A stretch of 64,000 bases of DNA from Streptomyces griseoruber (GTDB taxonomy: Bacteria; Actinomycetota; Actinomycetes; Streptomycetales; Streptomycetaceae), in NCBI RefSeq assembly GCF_001514205.1, contig NZ_KQ948771.1:62001-126000 (forward strand), read 5' to 3'. A program made the translations under genes and the position numbers. Under the pieces are notes generated by a model. That model saw nothing but the letters and a program-made list of their open reading frames with translations. It did no database searches and was not told where the DNA came from. Positions 60,712-64,000 of this stretch are shown piece by piece. The first letter of the stretch is position 1. Each line of letters begins with the position of its first letter.

Positions 60712-63700
60712 ATGAGCGAAGTGCACCGTCCCGTGCACCCCATTCGACTGATCACCGCCTCGGCCCTGTTCGACGGGCACGACGCGTCCATCAACATCAT
60801 GCGCCGGATCTTCCAGGCCCAGGGCGCGGAAGTGATCCACCTCGGCCACAACCGGTCGGTGCAGGAGGTCGTGGACGCGGCGCTGGAGGAGGACGCCCAC
60901 GGGGTGGCGGTCTCGTCCTACCAGGGCGGGCACGTGGAGTATTTCGAGTACCTGGTCGACTCGCTGCGCGCCCAGGGCGCCGAGCACGTCCGGGTGGTGG
61001 GCGGCGGGGGCGGGGTCATCGTCCCGGAGGAGATCGCCCGGCTGCGGGGCAGCGGGGTCACCATCTTCTCCCCGGAGGACGGGCAGCGGATGGGCCTGGC
61101 CGGGATGGTCAACTCGGTCGTCGCGGACTGCGACTTCGACCTGTGGGACGGCAAGCCGGCCGATGTGCCCGCCGTCCTCGCGGGCGACCGGTTCGCGATC
61201 GCCCGCGCGATCACCGGCGCGGAGCTGGGCAAGCTGCCCGAGGACTTCCTCGCCCAGGTGCGGGCCGCGGCGGCGGGCCGGACGGTGCCGGTGCTGGGCA
61301 TCACGGGTACGGGCGGCTCGGGCAAGTCCTCGCTGACCGACGAACTGGTGCGCCGTTTCCGGGTCGACCAGCAGGACAAGCTGCGGATCGCGGTGATCGC
61401 GGTCGACCCGACCCGCCGCCGGGGCGGCGGCGCCCTACTCGGCGACCGCATCCGGATGAACTCCCTGGACGGCGGCCGGGTGTTCTTCCGCAGCCTGGCC
61501 ACCCGGGGCAGCCGTGAGCTGCCCGAGCACCTGTCGGACGTGATCGACGTGGTCAAGGCGGCCGGGTTCGACCTGGTGATCGTGGAGACGCCGGGCATCG
61601 GGCAGGGCGACGCGGCGATCGTGCCGTTCGTCGACACCTCGATGTATGTGATGACGCCGGAGTTCGGTGCCGCCTCGCAGCTGGAGAAGATCGACATGCT
61701 CGACTTCGCCGACGTCGTGGCGATCAACAAGTTCGAGCGGCGCGGAGCGAAGGACGCGATGCGCGACGTGGGCCGCCAGCTGGTCCGCAACCGGGAGGCG
61801 TTCGGCAAGCGGCCGGAGGACATGCCGGTGTACGGCACCTCGGCGGCCACCTTCAACGACGACGGCGTCACCGCGCTCTACCAGCACCTTCGCACCGCCC
61901 TGGGCGAGCAGGGGCTGCCGCTGGTCCAGGGCGCGCTGGCGCCGGTCGAGGTGCGTCACTCCTCCGGCATCCGCCAGGTGGTCCCGGCGGAGCGGGTGCG
62001 CTATCTCGCCGAGATCACCGACACGGTCCGCGCCTACCACGCGGAGACCGGCCGGCTGGCCGAGGCGGCCCGGCGCGTGCAGCGCCTCGACGCCGTGCGG
62101 GGCGAACTCGCCGAGGCCGGCTCCGACGCGGCGAACGTCGAGTCGCTGCTCGACGGCGCCCGCCGCGACCTCCCGCACGAGATCACCGAGCAGCTCGCGA
62201 ACTGGCCCGCGGTCGTCGCCTCGTACTCCGGCGACGAGCAAGTGGTGAAGGTCCGGGACAAGGAGATCCGCACCAAGCTGACCCGCGAGTCCCTCTCCGG
62301 CAACAAGGTCCCCCGGGTCGCTCTGCCCCGGTTCACCGACCACGGCGAGCTGGTGCGGTTCTGGCGCGCGGAGAACCTGCCCGGCTCCTTCCCCTTCACC
62401 GCCGGGGTGTTCCCCTTCAAGCGCGACGGCGAGGACCCGGCCCGGATGTTCGCCGGCGAGGGTGACCCGTTCCGCACCAACCGGCGCTTCAAGCTGCTCT
62501 CCGAGGGCCAGCCCGCCACCCGGCTGTCCACCGCGTTCGACTCGGTCACCCTCTACGGCCGTGACCCCGACGAGCGTCCCGACATCTACGGCAAGGTCGG
62601 CACCTCCGGCGTCTCGGTGGCCACCCTCGACGACATGAAGGCCCTCTACGACGGCTTCGACCTGGTCGCCCCCACCACCTCGGTGTCGATGACGATCAAC
62701 GGCCCCGCGCCGACGATTCTCGCCTTCTTCCTCAACACGGCGATCGACCAGCAGATCGAGCGGTTCCGCACCGCCGAGGGCCGCGAGCCGAACGCGGAGG
62801 AGGCGGCCGAGCTGGGCGCCCGCGCCCTGGCGAACGTGCGCGGCACCGTGCAGGCGGACATCCTCAAGGAGGACCAGGGCCAGAACACCTGCCTGTTCTC
62901 CACCGAGTTCTCCCTGCGGATGATGGCCGACATCCAGGAGTGGTTCATCGCGCGGAAGGTCCGCAACTTCTACTCGGTGTCCATCTCCGGCTACCACATC
63001 GCCGAAGCGGGCGCGAACCCGATCAGCCAGCTCGCCTTCACCCTCGCCAACGGCTTCACCTACGTCGAGGCCTACCTCGCCCGCGGTATGCGCATCGACG
63101 ACTTCGCCCCCAACCTCTCCTTCTTCTTCTCCAACGGCATGGACCCCGAGTACAGCGTCCTCGGCCGGGTCGCCCGCCGGATCTGGGCGGTCGCGATGAA
63201 GGAGAAGTACGGCGCGAACGAGCGCTCCCAGAAGCTGAAGTACCACGTCCAGACCTCCGGACGCTCCCTGCACGCCCAGGAGATGGACTTCAACGACATC
63301 CGCACCACCCTGCAGGCGCTCATCGCGATCTACGACAACTGCAACAGCCTGCACACCAACGCCTACGACGAGGCCGTCACCACGCCCACCGAGGAATCCG
63401 TGCGCCGCGCCCTGGCCATCCAGCTGATCATCAACCGGGAGTGGGGCCTGGCGATGAACGAGAACCCCCTCCAGGGCTCCTTCGTCATCGACGAACTCAC
63501 CGACCTGGTGGAGGAGGCGGTGCTGAAGGAGTTCGAGCGGATCAACGAACGCGGCGGGGTCCTGGGAGCGATGGAGACCGGCTACCAGCGCGGCCGGATC
63601 CAGGACGAGTCGATGCTCTACGAGCAGCGCAAGCACGACGGCACGCTGCCCCTCATCGGCGTCAACACCTTCCGCAACCCGCACGCCGACACCGCCGAAC

Positions 63701-63942
63701 CCGCCACCGTCGAACTGGCCCGCGCCACCGAGGAGGAGAAGCACTCCCAGCTCGCGCGGGTCCGCGACTACCAGGCCGGACACCGTGACCAGGCGCACGC
63801 GGCCCTGGCCGCCCTCAAGGACGCGGCGGTGAACGACCGCAATGTCTTCGCGGTCCTCATGGACGCCGCCCGGGTCTGCTCGCTCCAGCAGATCACCGAC
63901 GCGTTCTTCGAGGTGGGCGGCCAGTACCGCCGTAACGTCTGA
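60712..63942 (+). CDS. icmF: fused isobutyryl-CoA mutase IcmF
   Basis: 1076 residues, the usual length. Cobalamin-binding domain at the N-terminus with DGHDAS (21-26; His23 is the lower cobalt ligand); G-protein chaperone domain from ~190 with P-loop GTGGSGKSS (~200) and the NKFERRGAKD guanine-binding region; long linker; then the mutase TIM barrel (~530-1076). It interconverts isobutyryl-CoA and n-butyryl-CoA, supplying precursors for fatty acids and polyketides, with its own GTPase domain controlling cofactor loading. ATG 60712 has GGAAGG upstream. Confidence 0.95.
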   Translation: MSEVHRPVHPIRLITASALFDGHDASINIMRRIFQAQGAEVIHLGHNRSVQEVVDAALEEDAHGVAVSSYQGGHVEYFEYLVDSLRAQGAEHVRVVGGGGGVIVPEEIARLRGSGVTIFSPEDGQRMGLAGMVNSVVADCDFDLWDGKPADVPAVLAGDRFAIARAITGAELGKLPEDFLAQVRAAAAGRTVPVLGITGTGGSGKSSLTDELVRRFRVDQQDKLRIAVIAVDPTRRRGGGALLGDRIRMNSLDGGRVFFRSLATRGSRELPEHLSDVIDVVKAAGFDLVIVETPGIGQGDAAIVPFVDTSMYVMTPEFGAASQLEKIDMLDFADVVAINKFERRGAKDAMRDVGRQLVRNREAFGKRPEDMPVYGTSAATFNDDGVTALYQHLRTALGEQGLPLVQGALAPVEVRHSSGIRQVVPAERVRYLAEITDTVRAYHAETGRLAEAARRVQRLDAVRGELAEAGSDAANVESLLDGARRDLPHEITEQLANWPAVVASYSGDEQVVKVRDKEIRTKLTRESLSGNKVPRVALPRFTDHGELVRFWRAENLPGSFPFTAGVFPFKRDGEDPARMFAGEGDPFRTNRRFKLLSEGQPATRLSTAFDSVTLYGRDPDERPDIYGKVGTSGVSVATLDDMKALYDGFDLVAPTTSVSMTINGPAPTILAFFLNTAIDQQIERFRTAEGREPNAEEAAELGARALANVRGTVQADILKEDQGQNTCLFSTEFSLRMMADIQEWFIARKVRNFYSVSISGYHIAEAGANPISQLAFTLANGFTYVEAYLARGMRIDDFAPNLSFFFSNGMDPEYSVLGRVARRIWAVAMKEKYGANERSQKLKYHVQTSGRSLHAQEMDFNDIRTTLQALIAIYDNCNSLHTNAYDEAVTTPTEESVRRALAIQLIINREWGLAMNENPLQGSFVIDELTDLVEEAVLKEFERINERGGVLGAMETGYQRGRIQDESMLYEQRKHDGTLPLIGVNTFRNPHADTAEPATVELARATEEEKHSQLARVRDYQAGHRDQAHAALAALKDAAVNDRNVFAVLMDAARVCSLQQITDAFFEVGGQYRRNV

Positions 63943-63957
63943 CCCGGGCCGCCCTGA

Positions 63958-64000
63958 TCAGCCGTCGGCGCGGACGTCGCCACGGGCGACGCGGCCGGCG
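63958..64000 (-). CDS. possible C-terminus of a convergent gene (cut by window edge)
   Basis: Minus-strand codons end in ...GRVARGDVRADG with TGA at 63960-63958. The convergent position after icmF and G/C third positions fit a real gene end, but only 13 residues are visible and no family can be named. Confidence 0.25.
   Translation of the reverse strand, partial: AGRVARGDVRADG

Overview
This window is chromosomal DNA from a high-GC actinomycete, almost certainly a Streptomyces. Codon third positions are overwhelmingly G or C, start codons overlap stop codons by 4 bp (ATGA/GTGA) in most operons, and the gene content is typical of the genus: a LacI-controlled galactan locus, paired CrcB channels, a GH75 chitosanase, IcmF, DhaKLM and a PAS/GAF/SpoIIE phosphatase. 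No tRNA, rRNA, CRISPR array, insertion sequence or prophage was recognised.

Layout. 1-2.7 kb: C-terminus of an unknown protein, a gene-poor stretch with an IclR-type remnant, an SseB-family gene and a membrane protein with a channel-like hairpin. 2.7-3.5 kb: MarR regulator and VOC protein with a RosR-like operator. 3.6-11.7 kb: beta-1,4-galactan utilisation, consisting of a lipoprotein/permease/permease/LacI operon divergent from a GH42 beta-galactosidase and a secreted GH53 endo-galactanase, with a promoter-operator in the shared intergenic region. 11.9-15.4 kb: small regulator, strictosidine-synthase-like protein, CrcB-DUF190-CrcB fluoride operon, and uppP followed by a terminator. 15.5-21.4 kb: asparagine/glutamine catabolism (GntR regulator, permease, asparaginase, aspartase, glutaminase). 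21.5-26.5 kb: two polyprenol-phosphate-mannose-type glycosyltransferases, a DD-carboxypeptidase and a short Rho paralogue.

26.7-38 kb: an accessory region of MarR-controlled hydrolase, SDR, VOC, MFS exporter, flavin oxidase and beta-helix protein. It carries four internal junctions that leave an SDR gene, a LysR gene, a fumarylacetoacetate-hydrolase gene, a cyclase gene, a second SDR gene and a beta-helix gene truncated or frameshifted. 38-47 kb: housekeeping and accessory enzymes (methyltransferases, serine hydrolase, acetylxylan esterase, molybdopterin oxidoreductase with a flavin reductase, quinone oxidoreductase, GNAT, MarR). 47-53.6 kb: SpoIIE-type phosphatase and a FadH-like reductase with a PadR regulator. 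53.6-56.6 kb: secreted proteins, including a fibronectin-III lipoprotein with a DasR-like operator next to a GH75 chitosanase. 56.7-64 kb: SDR/TetR pair around a 33-bp operator, dhaKLM, and a complete icmF.

The most interesting points are the cluster of four deletion scars in about 8.3 kb, the Rho paralogue that has lost the aromatic residues of its RNA-binding motif and has a C-rich leader, the DasR-like palindrome over the promoter of an FnIII lipoprotein beside a chitosanase, and a set of well-placed operators (LacI, RosR-like, TetR, PadR, GntR) that tie regulators to neighbouring genes.
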